The notes under the pieces were generated by a model. The model was given only the letters and a program-made list of their open reading frames with translations, did not search any database and was not told the DNA's origin. From JAPPHA01 sp963664045 (lineage in GTDB: Bacteria > Pseudomonadota > Alphaproteobacteria > Rhodobacterales > Rhodobacteraceae), in assembly GCA_963664045.2 (NCBI GenBank), contig CAXXGT010000009.1:744001-808000 (forward strand): a DNA stretch of 64,000 bases, in the 5' to 3' direction. The position numbers and the translations under genes were made by a program. Numbering within the stretch: the stretch's first letter is position 1; each line of letters begins with the position of its first letter. Positions 18,275 to 27,712 of the stretch are shown here, one piece after another.

Positions 18275-19381
18275 ATGAAAAGATCAAGCCTAAGCAGACG
18301 ACGCTTTCTGGGCACCACGGTACTGGGTGCCGCCGCGCTCGCAAGCCCGGCGTACCTCCGCCGGGCTCATGCACAGGGAGGCGAGGTGAACGTTTGGACC
18401 TATGCCAATTTTGTCCCCGACAGCTTTCGCGAGCAGTTCGAGGCTGAAACCGGGATTAAGGTGAACATCCGCCTCGTTGATGACCAGGGTAAGCAGTTCA
18501 ACCTGCTCGCCGCAGAGGCACCCAACCCCACTGCCGACATCGTCACCGTGGCGGGACACAGGTTCCTGCAGTTCATAAGCAGCGAGCTCATCGCGCCCCT
18601 CGATACCGGCCGGCTCGGCAACTGGGGCAACATCAACCCCACGTTTTCCGAGTCCGACTGGGCGACGATCGACGGCAGCAAGTGGGGCGCACCGATCCTC
18701 TCCGGCATGGAGATTCTCGCCTACAACACCGATGTTGTCAGCGCCGAGGAGGCAAGGTCCTGGGATGTCCTGTTCGCGGAAAAATACGAGAAACAGACCG
18801 CCTATATCATACAGGACATGATGTCGATCATCATGCTCAAGCTGGGGTACGACGGAAACATGGTCGCCTATCTCGACGACCATGAGAAGGCCGCACAGAT
18901 CGTCGAAGAGGCGAAACAGTACCTGATCGACAGGAAACCGCTGGTGCGGAAGTACTACGACAGCGGTGCCGAAGTGCAGCAGATGTTCATCAACGAGGAT
19001 ATCGTTGTGGGGCATGCCTGGAACGGTCCGATCGCGACGCTCATCAACGACGGCTTCCCGGTGGCCATGACGATCCCGCAGGAAGGCTCCTACGGGTTCG
19101 TCTACACCTACAACGTCGCCAACAACGCGCCAAATCCGGACAATGCCTACACGTTTCTCGACGCGATCCTGGCGTCTTCGGAGATCGGGGCATCGATGAC
19201 GCGCGCGTCAGGTTTCATCTCGACCTACAAGGGTGCGGCAGAACACCTGACCGAGCTTGAGCGCAAGTCCACGGCCTTCACCGACGAGGAACTCGCCGGG
19301 CTCAGGTTCTTCCGTGCCGAAGCGAACGAGTTGAAGTACGGTCTCGTCGACCCGGCCGTTGAGGCCATCAAGGCCGCCTGA
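18275..19381 (+). CDS. Extracellular substrate-binding protein of spermidine/putrescine-type ABC transporter (PotD-like)
   Basis: A 368-residue binding protein with a textbook twin-arginine signal (SRRRFLGTTVLGAAALA) and an AHA cleavage site near residue 33. The mature protein begins EVNVWTYANFVPDSFREQFE, the PotD/PotF-like opening of the type-2 binding-protein fold. A ribosome site (GGGAG) precedes ATG 18275. It should capture a polyamine, or a related cationic or opine-like compound, in the periplasm. It is the first gene of a four-gene transporter operon, and a stem-loop separates it from the first permease. Confidence 0.9.
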   Translation: MKRSSLSRRRFLGTTVLGAAALASPAYLRRAHAQGGEVNVWTYANFVPDSFREQFEAETGIKVNIRLVDDQGKQFNLLAAEAPNPTADIVTVAGHRFLQFISSELIAPLDTGRLGNWGNINPTFSESDWATIDGSKWGAPILSGMEILAYNTDVVSAEEARSWDVLFAEKYEKQTAYIIQDMMSIIMLKLGYDGNMVAYLDDHEKAAQIVEEAKQYLIDRKPLVRKYYDSGAEVQQMFINEDIVVGHAWNGPIATLINDGFPVAMTIPQEGSYGFVYTYNVANNAPNPDNAYTFLDAILASSEIGASMTRASGFISTYKGAAEHLTELERKSTAFTDEELAGLRFFRAEANELKYGLVDPAVEAIKAA

Positions 19382-19396
19382 GGGACTCCCGCGGCA

Positions 19397-19424
19397 CCCC
19401 GCCCGCCGCTGCGCGCGGGCGGGG
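19397..19424 (+). promoter_or_regulatory. Strong stem-loop after the PotD-like gene
   Basis: A perfect 10-bp GC stem (CCCCGCCCGC / GCGGGCGGGG) with an 8-base loop begins 16 bases after the binding-protein stop and precedes the permease gene. No T-run follows. It probably stabilises the upstream transcript end and lowers read-through. Confidence 0.7.
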
Positions 19425-19454
19425 AACGTGCACGCAGGCCGCGGGCCGCAGGCA

Positions 19455-20447
19455 ATGACATCAGGTATTTCATTCGTGCCGGGCAAGAACCACGACAAGG
19501 AAACGACCGGCGCGGGTGAGCCCACGAGCTGGGGCAAGCTTGTTGGCTTCGCCCCGTATCGGGCGTTGGTCAGCCTGATCTACGCGTCGCCCCGGCGGCA
19601 GTTCCTGTTCCTGGCCGCCTTTCCTGCAATCTGGGTCCTGACACAGCATCTCGGACCGATCATCCAGATGCTATTCGTCAGCTTCACGGAAGCCTATCCG
19701 CTTTCCAGGGGGGCCGAAACACAATTCACCCTTGACAACTACCGGAGATTTTTCACCGAGAGTTTCTACTGGGTACCATTTTTTCGCACCCTGGCATTCG
19801 CCACGGCATTTACCGCTACCACCCTTATCATCACCTATCCGATCGCGTATTTCCTGACCCGTTACGTCAGCCGGCGAAACCAGCTGCTCCTTCTCCTGCT
19901 CCTGCTCATACCGTTCTGGGTCGGCGAAATCGTGCGCACCTACGCCATCATGATCCTGCTCGGCAACAACGGGGCCGTGAACCTGTTACTGAAATCACTG
20001 GGCCTGGTCGAGCGGCCGATACCCTTCATGTACACGGGCTTCTCGGTCGGGATCGGCATCATTTACCTGACTTCGCTCTACATGCTCCTGCCACTCTACT
20101 CTGCCCTCGAAAAACTCCCGCGGAGCTATGCGGACGCAGCCGCGGACCTCGGTGCGGGCGCGCTGACACGGTTCCGGAGGATTACCCTTCCGCTCACGCT
20201 CGAAGGAATTGCCTCCGGGTGCATCCTGGTTTTCCTGATTTCCACCGGCTTCTACGGCACGCCGGTCCTCCTGGGCGGACCATCCACCACGGTATTCGCC
20301 GAGACCATCGCGGGGTTCTTCTTCGTGGCCGGCGACGAATGGCCGACCGGCGCGGCGTTCGCCACCATCATGTTCGTCACGGTGCTGGTCGTTATCGGGT
20401 CGTTCCAGCGGATCATGACCGCACTGCGCAAGGGTGACACAAGATGA
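19455..20447 (+). CDS. ABC transporter permease (PotB-like)
   Basis: A 330-residue inner-membrane protein with about six hydrophobic segments and the EAA loop YADAAADLGAGALTRFRRIT (about residues 225-244) that docks onto the ATPase. ATG 19455 is chosen; the open frame upstream overlaps the stem-loop and is not credible. It forms the heterodimeric channel with the next gene, which starts within its last four bases (ATGA). Confidence 0.92.
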   Translation: MTSGISFVPGKNHDKETTGAGEPTSWGKLVGFAPYRALVSLIYASPRRQFLFLAAFPAIWVLTQHLGPIIQMLFVSFTEAYPLSRGAETQFTLDNYRRFFTESFYWVPFFRTLAFATAFTATTLIITYPIAYFLTRYVSRRNQLLLLLLLLIPFWVGEIVRTYAIMILLGNNGAVNLLLKSLGLVERPIPFMYTGFSVGIGIIYLTSLYMLLPLYSALEKLPRSYADAAADLGAGALTRFRRITLPLTLEGIASGCILVFLISTGFYGTPVLLGGPSTTVFAETIAGFFFVAGDEWPTGAAFATIMFVTVLVVIGSFQRIMTALRKGDTR

Positions 20448-21235
20448 GCCGCGGTTCCCGGGTCTTTTTTTCATGTTGCTATTGGGCTTTCGTGGTCTAC
20501 GTCTTCGTACCGCTGGTCCTCATGGTGCTCATGGGGTTCAAGGACTCGAAGTTCATCGGATTTCCCATACGGTCCTGGACGCTTGAATGGTATCTCGGGG
20601 TCTTCAAGGACGTGGAAGTTCTCTCCGTGTTTGGCTACTCCATTGCCATTGCGGTCCTGGCGACGCTCGCTTCCATCGTGGTCGGCACATGGATCGCCTT
20701 GCTTCTGGACGGTCGCCGGTTTTTGGGGCGCACGGTGATATTCGCCCTGGCAATCCTGCCTGCACTCGTGCCCGGGATCATTTCGGCCATCGCGTTTCGC
20801 ATCTATGCCCGGCTGCTGGGAATCGAGCCGGGAATGTTCGCGATCATCTGGGCTCACGCGATCCACAACGTCCCATTTGTGGTCCTTATCGTCATGGCAC
20901 GGCTGTCGACCCTGGCGCGCAGCCAGACCGAGGCCGCGCGCGACCTGGGCGCCGACCCGCTCGTGACATTCCTGCGCATCACGCTGCCCTACCTGACCCC
21001 GGCCATCCTGGGGGCAGGTATTTTCTGCCTGTTGCTGAGCTTCGACGATTTCGTGCGCTCGTTTTTCCTGGGTAGCTATCAACCCACGTTTCCGGTACTG
21101 ATCTTCGCCGAACTGCGCTCGGGAATGTCTCCGGAAATCAACGCGATCGCCACCGTCGCCCTTGTCCTGACGGCGGCCATGGGAATCTGGGCAGAGCGCA
21201 TCACGCGGCGGATGAACAGGTCGAATGAACAATGA
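20444..21235 (+). CDS. ABC transporter permease (PotC-like)
   Basis: A 263-residue membrane protein with about six hydrophobic segments and the EAA loop TEAARDLGADPLVTFLRITL (about residues 163-182). It is full length for PotC-type permeases. It overlaps the neighbouring permease and ATPase genes by four bases on each side, so all three are translationally coupled. Confidence 0.93.
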   Translation: MSRGSRVFFSCCYWAFVVYVFVPLVLMVLMGFKDSKFIGFPIRSWTLEWYLGVFKDVEVLSVFGYSIAIAVLATLASIVVGTWIALLLDGRRFLGRTVIFALAILPALVPGIISAIAFRIYARLLGIEPGMFAIIWAHAIHNVPFVVLIVMARLSTLARSQTEAARDLGADPLVTFLRITLPYLTPAILGAGIFCLLLSFDDFVRSFFLGSYQPTFPVLIFAELRSGMSPEINAIATVALVLTAAMGIWAERITRRMNRSNEQ

Positions 21236-22317
21236 CAAATCAGGACCGGATTGTCCGCTTCGAGGGAATTTCAAAGCGATTCGGCAACGCTGTCGCGCTT
21301 GAACGGATGGACCTCGAGATCGCTCCGGGAGAATTCGTCACCCTTCTCGGACCATCTGGCTGCGGCAAGACCACAACGCTGCGAATCCTGGGCGGGTTCG
21401 AGTTCCCCGACACCGGACGGGTGATCCTGGAGGGCAAGGACGTCACGCGTCTGCCGCCGAACCGGCGCAACGTAAACATGGTTTTCCAGGATTATGCACT
21501 CTTTCCGCACATGACGGTGCTGCAGAACATGGCGTTCGGCCTCGAACTCAAGGGTATGGGACGACGTGCCATCGAACGGCGGCTGGACGAACTGATGATT
21601 TTTCTCGAGTTGAACGAATTCGGCGACCGCTACCCCGGACAGCTCTCCGGCGGGCAGCGCCAGCGGGTTGCTCTCGCGCGCGCGCTCGCCCCCGACCCCG
21701 CGCTGTTGCTCCTGGACGAACCTCTCGGCGCGCTCGATGCAAAACTGCGCGGCCAGGTCCAACAGGAACTCAAGTCGATCCAGCGCCGCACCGACAAGAC
21801 GTTCCTCTTCGTGACCCACGACCAGGACGAAGCCCTCACGATGTCGGACCGGATCGTCGTCCTGAACGAGGGCCTGGTTGAACAGGACGGCACCCCGCGC
21901 GAGCTTTACTTTCACCCCAGGAGCCGGTTCGTCGCCGAGTTCATCGGCGAAACGAATCTGCTCGCGGGCAAGGTGAACAAGGTGAAGGGAAGTACCGTGG
22001 TCGTCGACTGGTACGGGCACGACCTCTTCGGACACGCGCCGACCGGTGCGCCGGCCCCGGGCGACGATGTTTCCGCTTCGGTCCGGCTTGAGAAACTCGC
22101 TTTCTCCGATGCACGCCCGGCCACCGAAAACGCCGTCCAGGGACGTGTCATCGGGCGCACGTTCCTGGGAAGCCGCGTGGTCGTGGACCTCCTGGTCGAA
22201 GCGGCACGCGGTGCGACACTCAGGGCCTACGTGGACACCGAAACCGCGGAGAAAGTCTGCAGTGGAACGGTTTGGGCGGGATGGGATACGCACGCGATGG
22301 CCATACTCCGCGATTGA
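21232..22317 (+). CDS. ABC transporter ATP-binding protein (PotA-like)
   Basis: A 361-residue ATPase with Walker A GPSGCGKTT, signature LSGGQRQRVALARAL, Walker B LLLLDEPLGALD and the switch histidine in FVTHDQDEAL. The C-terminal about 120 residues form the TOBE/MOP-type domain found in PotA and related import ATPases. It ends the transporter operon that starts with the PotD-like binding protein at 18275. Confidence 0.95.
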   Translation: MTNQDRIVRFEGISKRFGNAVALERMDLEIAPGEFVTLLGPSGCGKTTTLRILGGFEFPDTGRVILEGKDVTRLPPNRRNVNMVFQDYALFPHMTVLQNMAFGLELKGMGRRAIERRLDELMIFLELNEFGDRYPGQLSGGQRQRVALARALAPDPALLLLDEPLGALDAKLRGQVQQELKSIQRRTDKTFLFVTHDQDEALTMSDRIVVLNEGLVEQDGTPRELYFHPRSRFVAEFIGETNLLAGKVNKVKGSTVVVDWYGHDLFGHAPTGAPAPGDDVSASVRLEKLAFSDARPATENAVQGRVIGRTFLGSRVVVDLLVEAARGATLRAYVDTETAEKVCSGTVWAGWDTHAMAILRD

Positions 22318-22533
22318 ATCGTGCGATCGCCCGACTTCCGAGATTCGGATTCGGACGCGGTTTCAATCAATTCTGCGGGGTCCCGGCGATAAATTCGATA
22401 GTCCGAACACCCGGGATTCCTGACCCCCGCCGCGGGATGGCGCCATGCCAGCTGTCGATGAAACAGGTGGAATTGGCACTGCCAGGATTTACCGGAAGGG
22501 GTTCGAAATTTCCGGGAGCGTCACGGGAACCGG

Positions 22534-23706
22534 TCAGGGAATTCCAGGCAGGAAATAATAGAACGTATACGCCAGGATCACCGCCGGAATGGCACTGTAC
22601 AAGGTTGCGATCAATGCTGCGCGGGGCGTCAGTGCGAGCGCAGGGAACAACGCATCTCCGTCATTGGCAATCGAGTTGCCCAACAGCGCCGCAAACGGAA
22701 TGAGTCCGTTGATATAAAGTGTGGTGACGAGAACCTGCGGGCCGCAACCGGGAATGAACCCGACACCTATTGCGATCAACGGAAGGAACGGTCCTGCGGC
22801 CTTGAAGGCGGCGGCGAGGTCAAGTCCTGCGAATTGGTCCAGGTATTCGTAAGCTAGAAATGCTGCGACGACCCAGACCGTGATAAAGCTCGTCTCCTCG
22901 GCCGCACGGGTCAACGCAGGATCATCATGATGCGTGAGATTCCGGACTGGCGATACGGCCCAGATTGCGAAGCCGATTGCCATTCCGGCCAAGGCAGCAA
23001 CCGTAGCCGCGAGTTCGAGCCAACCGGTAAACTCGACCTGGACGAGGGCAGCGATGCCGAGACCGAGTCCCGGGAGAGCTGGAACCGCAAACGCCCAGTC
23101 CCTCAGGCGAATACGCCAGATACGCCGTGGCATATGGGCCGAGGGATCTCCAGCATGGCGGAAATTGTTCCGGTCGAACAAGTCGACCACGTAGCCTGTG
23201 ACGACTCCGGCGACCATGGCCAGCGGCAACACGATGACGGCCGCATCCGGTCGTGTCGCGATCAAGAGGAAGGCAGCATCGCCCATGGTTGCAGTCAGGG
23301 TCGCGACGACGGCGCCCATCGAGACATTGCCCGAGGTGTAGGAGGCAACGACTATGATTGCGCCTCCGCAGCCCGGCAAAGCGCCGAGAAACGACGCTAC
23401 CGGAACCTGGAGGAGGCGCGACCGGCGGAAGAATCCACCGATGTCGAAATCAAAGATCTCTTCCGCAAGAAAAAACGCAAAAAGCGTCGCGAAAACGAAA
23501 ACCGAGACCTGTATGTAGGCATCGACGAGCGAGGCCAGCGTGACCTCTCCCAGTCGACCTGGCATTGCAACTGCGAGCAAGAGCAACACCGCCACGCCGA
23601 TTCTCTCGCCCCGGACGGTGGCCGGCGCCGGCCGAGATGATCGCCCTGTCCCGTCCTGGCGCGACAGGGGAGTGCGAACCCTGATGGTCTCGGGTGCCAA
23701 CGCCAT
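22534..23706 (-). CDS. Putative 10-TM metal exporter (ArsP_2 / manganese transporter-like)
   Basis: A 390-residue polytopic membrane protein with two internally similar halves. Each has a GCG motif at a helix start (ASFLGALPGCGGAIIV and GVGFIPGCGPQVLVT), the hallmark of the ArsP_2 (putative 10TM heavy-metal exporter) family, whose members are annotated as putative manganese transporters. These paired glycine-cysteine motifs probably line the ion path. The stand-alone gene has a Fur-superfamily-like inverted repeat right upstream (23724-23752), consistent with metal-responsive control. The metal is not proven by sequence; Mn or Fe is most plausible. Confidence 0.82.
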   Translation of the reverse strand: MALAPETIRVRTPLSRQDGTGRSSRPAPATVRGERIGVAVLLLLAVAMPGRLGEVTLASLVDAYIQVSVFVFATLFAFFLAEEIFDFDIGGFFRRSRLLQVPVASFLGALPGCGGAIIVVASYTSGNVSMGAVVATLTATMGDAAFLLIATRPDAAVIVLPLAMVAGVVTGYVVDLFDRNNFRHAGDPSAHMPRRIWRIRLRDWAFAVPALPGLGLGIAALVQVEFTGWLELAATVAALAGMAIGFAIWAVSPVRNLTHHDDPALTRAAEETSFITVWVVAAFLAYEYLDQFAGLDLAAAFKAAGPFLPLIAIGVGFIPGCGPQVLVTTLYINGLIPFAALLGNSIANDGDALFPALALTPRAALIATLYSAIPAVILAYTFYYFLPGIP

Positions 23707-23723
23707 GCAGATTCTCCGCAGAT

Positions 23724-23752
23724 TTGAGAATGCGAACTATTCTCATTCTCAA
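23724..23752. promoter_or_regulatory. Fur/Mur/Irr-type operator upstream of metal exporter
   Basis: Perfect 8-base arms TTGAGAAT (23724-23731) and ATTCTCAA (23745-23752), with an extra internal ATTCTC at 23739-23744, lie 18 bases upstream of the exporter start at 23706. The GAGAAT/ATTCTC core resembles Fur-superfamily sites of alphaproteobacteria (Fur/Mur or Irr). Its position over the promoter-start region suggests repression or metal-dependent control. Confidence 0.65.
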
Positions 23753-23814
23753 TTAGACCTGGACTTCGTACGATGCAAGCGAAATCTTGCGTGTATATTT
23801 GCGTTGGCGATGAT

Positions 23815-24150
23815 TCTTGTCTCATGCCGCGAGGACCTGTCGGGTTGGTTTGGCGTTGTCCCGCCAGAATGTTCCACGCGCGGCCGAAACGTCCTGACAA
23901 GATCAGTGCCCGGACGGTCATGATCGCCCGGTCGCCCTTCGTGGTCCATCGCATCCGCGAACCCTTGAGCCTTTTGGCCACGATTCTTGCGATTTCGGCC
24001 TCTACGACCAGCCACACGATCGGGATGTCGTTCGGAAGGGACATCTCCGAATTCCCCCCAATGGTGACGAAGTACCGTGCCAATCCAAAATCCCGTCACT
24101 CAAACCGACCGAAACAAACCGGCCGAATCACACCAAGACCCGAACTTTTG
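23815..24150 (-). pseudogene. ISKra4-like transposase C-terminal remnant, copy A (inverted repeat of 31725-32052)
   Basis: Leftward translation gives RMRWTTKGDRAIMTVRAL followed by ILSGRFGRAW, resembling the C-terminal end of ISKra4-family transposases (their GMRW...GA.AI..LR...SGRF pattern). There is no start codon or catalytic core, so it is a fragment. A diverged second copy lies in the opposite orientation at 31725-32052. They align over about 300 bases with small indels and together bracket the 24-32 kb island. Family assignment is by motif memory and moderately sure. Confidence 0.55.
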
Positions 24151-24258
24151 CCAGGTTCGCAACGGGCAAATCCATCGATCCGCGCCAAATCGTGACGCCA
24201 TAAGGGATTCACACCTTTTCCAGTTTTTTTCTGATTCGAATCAGGTCAATTTTCGGGA

Positions 24259-25089
24259 ATGGAAGAAACACCAATCGTCAGCAATCTCCGCTTTGCCTTG
24301 AGCATCGCCGAGGTGGAAAATTGTCACCGCGACGGGGTTATCGGACCGTTCCCGCTCATGTCCCCCGCCGAGACGGACGAGGCGTGAGCCGAAATCGATC
24401 GGGAGATCATCATACCGGGCGCCAACGATCCCGATCTGGATTATCACGACCGCCATCTCGACAACAGCACCGTGTGGCGGATCTGCCGTCGCCCGGAACT
24501 GACCGATCGCGTGGCGTCGCTGCTCGGTCCCGACTTGATGATCTTGCGCTCGAACTTCCAGGTCCGGCGACCGGCTGCGAAGGCGGTCGGCGATGCGCGA
24601 AACTACATCAGGGTACCGTGGCATCAGGATGGCGCAAACTTCGACCTTCAGCCGCAGGTTCTGGTGTCGGCCTGGATCGCCGTTACCGAATCGACCGAGG
24701 AAAACGGCTGTTTAAAGGTGGTCGCTGGTTCGCACTTGCAGACATTCGATCACGACATTGACCAGGGGCGACACGAGTTCGAACGCTCGGTTTCGGAAGA
24801 CGAGTTCGACCATGATTCGATTCGCGCGCTGGCACTGCGTCCCGGGGAATTCGTACTGTTCAATGAGAACACCGTACACTCCTCGGGACCCAATCAAACG
24901 TCGCAACCGCGTGTTGGCCTAACACCTCGCATCAGCGTGCCATTCGTCCGCGTGACCGGAAATCCACGCGGTGCCGGGTGCGATCGCGACCGTCACGCAC
25001 CGGACGAACTGCGCGAGGTGGCGATGCTGCGTGGCCGTGACCACACCGGCCGGCAGCGGGTCGTTTCCCTCCCCTGTGGTGAACACTGA
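24259..25089 (+). pseudogene. Phytanoyl-CoA dioxygenase (PhyH) family gene with one premature stop
   Basis: Starting at ATG 24259, the frame encodes VENCHRDGVIGPFPLMS, hits TGA at 24385-24387 (codon 43), and continues in the same frame to 25089. The Fe(II)/2-oxoglutarate ligands remain: HxD in VPWHQDGANFDL and the distal His in NENTVHSSGPN, followed by the 2OG arginine in QPRVGLTPRISVPFV. The full span of 276 codons matches the family. One substitution (for example CGA to TGA) accounts for the break, so decay is recent, unless the stop is read through or a sequencing error. It stands next to remnant copy A, at the left of the mobile island. Confidence 0.8.
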
Positions 25090-25371
25090 CACGTTACCTC
25101 GAGGATCCGCGGCAAGTGACGGGGCGGACTTTGTCGCATTGAAATCCGATCCGGTTGCCGCATAACCGTGCAACCCGAAGCCGTTCCCTGCAAACGCGAG
25201 TCCAATTATGCCAATGATATTCGCGGACGTTCCCTCCCTTTCCGGGCCAATCCAACTTGGCGCAAAATGGGACGTTGCAGTGCCGTCGGGCAGGGGACGC
25301 TCAACATATTGCCGACCAGTCGTCGGTCACGCACGAATTGGCTGGTGCACCACGAACAGAACCAGTCATGA

Positions 25372-25872
25372 GTACGGCGTGTCGGTCCACCTACGTGTCA
25401 GCACATCCCCTCGGATTATCGTCAAAAACCCCACATTTCGGGTTTTGAGGTCACGGTTCATTACCGATTCCACCCACTGGCGGGTCAGACGGTCACGCGA
25501 GTCGGCAAGAGGTCGCTTCGTGGCGATCCGATTTCGGTGGTGGTCGATGGACAGGGTCGCAGGTACCACATTCCGGACTGGATGATGCTTCCGGAGGCAT
25601 CGCGATGGGAACTCTGTGACACACCGCGCCTGTCACTGACAGCGCTGTCTGACTTGAGCGCCCTGCTCACGCGCTTTTTCCGGGAGCCAGCTTTACCGGG
25701 AGACCCGCATGACAGGACAGCGATACACAACCCGACAGCCGGATCTGTTCAGGCATCGCCTGGCGCTCCGCCTGGACCCGGATCAGCGCAAGGCGGCAGC
25801 TTTGGCTCTGGAACAGCTGATGACGGCAGTTGTCAGGGACGGCGAGGCGGCGCCGGAGGAGACGGACGATGA
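25372..25872 (+). CDS. Recombinase-associated DUF5372-like protein, start unclear
   Basis: An open frame begins after a TGA at 25369-25371 with no good ATG or GTG. The recognisable part, VTVHYRFHPLAGQTV through DGQGRRYHIPDWMM and RLSLTALSDLSALLTRF, matches the small DUF5372-like proteins that sit immediately upstream of large serine recombinases in rhizobial-type mobile elements. The last 55 residues overlap the next small gene and look out of frame, so the functional protein probably ends near 25715 or the gene is truncated. Function is unknown; it may be part of the recombinase module. Confidence 0.45.
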   Translation, partial: VRRVGPPTCQHIPSDYRQKPHISGFEVTVHYRFHPLAGQTVTRVGKRSLRGDPISVVVDGQGRRYHIPDWMMLPEASRWELCDTPRLSLTALSDLSALLTRFFREPALPGDPHDRTAIHNPTAGSVQASPGAPPGPGSAQGGSFGSGTADDGSCQGRRGGAGGDGR

Positions 25873-25882
25873 TGAAGTCTGA
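25709..25882 (+). CDS. Small recombinase-associated hypothetical protein
   Basis: A 57-residue ORF beginning MTGQRYTTRQPDLFRHRLAL and ending in an acidic tail EETDDDEV. It starts 60 bases after the recognisable DUF5372-like part and overlaps the recombinase start (25869) by 14 bases, the arrangement of a translationally coupled cassette. Coding character is supported by the overlap geometry and by the GGAGGAG ribosome site of the next gene lying inside it. Function unknown. Confidence 0.5.
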   Translation: MTGQRYTTRQPDLFRHRLALRLDPDQRKAAALALEQLMTAVVRDGEAAPEETDDDEV

Positions 25883-26717
25883 TCTGCTGACACCGGACCA
25901 CCTGCAGCGGGCGGCTTGTGTGTACATCCGCCAGTCCACCCCGCAGCAGGTTCGCAACAACCTGGAAAGCCAGCGTCTGCAATATGGCTTGGTTACGTAC
26001 GCACGCGAACTGGGATTTGTCGACGTCCGGGTCATTGACGACGACCTTGGGACCACCGCGAGCGGGGTTGAGCGGCCAGGGTTCGACCAGTTGGTCGTGG
26101 CGGTCGGCAAGAGTGAGGTCGGCCTGGTGCTTGCGACTGACGCCTCGCGGCTGGCCCGCAACGGGCGTGACTGGGAGGGCTTGCTGGACTTCTGCGCCGT
26201 TGTCGGTTGCCTGGTCGGTGATCGAGACCGGCTCTACGATCCGGGCGCGATGGAAGACCGGATGTATCTCGGCCTTCGCGGTGCGTTCAACCAATTCGAA
26301 CTGTCGATGTTTCGCAAGCGGTCACAGGAAAGCATCGAGGCCAAAGCGCAACGGGGCGAGTTGTTCCTGCATGCTCCGGCCGGCTATGACCGGGTCGGAC
26401 GCGACGCCATCGAGATGTCGCCGGACCAGAATGTGCGGAACGCAATCCGCCTGGTATTCGACACGTTTGATGCGGTTGGCAGCCTGCGGCAGACCTGGTT
26501 GTGGTTTCACAACAATCAGGTCGAGATCCCGGTACGCATGTCGGGCCGGGGCCTGATATGGCGCATCCCGGCAGAGAGCAGCATAACCCAGATCCTGCGC
26601 AATCCGATCTATGCCGGGACCTATGCGTATGGCCGCAAACAGAGCGAGACGACGATCCGGGATGGCCGCAAGACGGTCGTGATACATAAGCTGGACGCGA
26701 ATCCGGCCGAGTGGAAG

Positions 26718-26727
26718 GTGCTGTTGC
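26718..26727. repeat. Target-site duplication, left copy (ISAs1-family IS)
   Basis: GTGCTGTTGC directly abuts the left IS end (CAGGG...) and is repeated at 28891-28900. Confidence 0.92.
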
Positions 26728-26938
26728 CAGGGTTGATTTTTGTTGGCGGTTGCTTGCGCGTTCGCTTGGCGGGTCGGTTGCTGGCATTGGGTTTTCTGGC
26801 AGGTGGTTTTGGCGCCGCCGCGTGGTTTGCGGCGATATTTTGCCCCTGGCGGTCGATTCCAGCCGCGCCCGATCGGCCTGCCTGGCGTTGCCGGGCAGGA
26901 TGTGTGGCCGTGATGTGGTGGTGTGACCCCTTGCGGGT

Positions 26939-27712
26939 CTATGCGGCGGACATTGTGCGTGGCCGCGTGTTCTGGCTGAGCCGGAGATAGTCGAGCACGA
27001 GGCGCGGGTTCCGGTTCAACTTTTCGACGGTCGGCCTGACCGGCTTGTTGCGCCCGAGGATGAGGCCGATGGCCAGTCTTCGGAGGCAACTGAGGTTCTC
27101 CGGGCCATGGCCGCTCCGGACCCGGCACTTGTCTTCGTTCCATGTTCCGGCGTCGTCGAGGATCCAATGCACGCGATTTTCGCAGGACCAGTGGCCGCGA
27201 TTGAAGCCCGGGATCGCCTCGGCATCGGCGCTCTGCGGCGTGTGGCTGGTGATGCCGTAGACCAACTCGACCTTGGGCTCGCCGATCCTTGCCGGCTCTC
27301 CATTGCGCCCACAGCGGTAGGACCGTGTGGTTCGCTTGATCAGGAACACCTGTTCGACCCAGGGGAAGCTGATGCCCGCGACCGGTTCGGTCGCGGTCCG
27401 GATCTCCCGCTTCTCGATGCGTCCGTGCGCCGGTTGCGGTGATTGTGCGGCAAAGTCGGGCTCCCTGGGCGGCTGAGAGGCGAAGAAGGCCTTGATGTCA
27501 TTGGAGAGGGTCTTCTGGTTGCCCTTGGCGACGAAGAGGAAATCTGCGCCGCGGTCGTGCAGGTAGGCAGCGATCGCTGTCTGGGTGAGCAGGGCATCGA
27601 CGGTGACCGTTCGACCGCTGATGTCGGGGATCAGGTCCATGGTCGGGATGAAGACGCCGATCTCGTTGGTGGCCTTCTCCGTGTCTTTCCCGTCTTCCTC
27701 GATGGTCAGCAC
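26939..27712 (-). CDS. ISAs1-family transposase, C-terminal frame
   Basis: This frame encodes the catalytic C-terminal half: TVTVDALLTQTAIAAYL (the second catalytic Asp region), FLFVAKGNQKTL, and the ISAs1 C-terminal signature GHWSCENRVHWILDDAGTWN with the catalytic Glu in SCENR. It lacks its own N-terminus and first Asp, which lie in the upstream frame (27706-28773). The two frames overlap at an A8 run, so a -1 shift there would give a complete transposase of about 600 residues. Without frameshifting, no functional enzyme is made. Confidence 0.88.
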   Translation of the reverse strand: MLTIEEDGKDTEKATNEIGVFIPTMDLIPDISGRTVTVDALLTQTAIAAYLHDRGADFLFVAKGNQKTLSNDIKAFFASQPPREPDFAAQSPQPAHGRIEKREIRTATEPVAGISFPWVEQVFLIKRTTRSYRCGRNGEPARIGEPKVELVYGITSHTPQSADAEAIPGFNRGHWSCENRVHWILDDAGTWNEDKCRVRSGHGPENLSCLRRLAIGLILGRNKPVRPTVEKLNRNPRLVLDYLRLSQNTRPRTMSAA

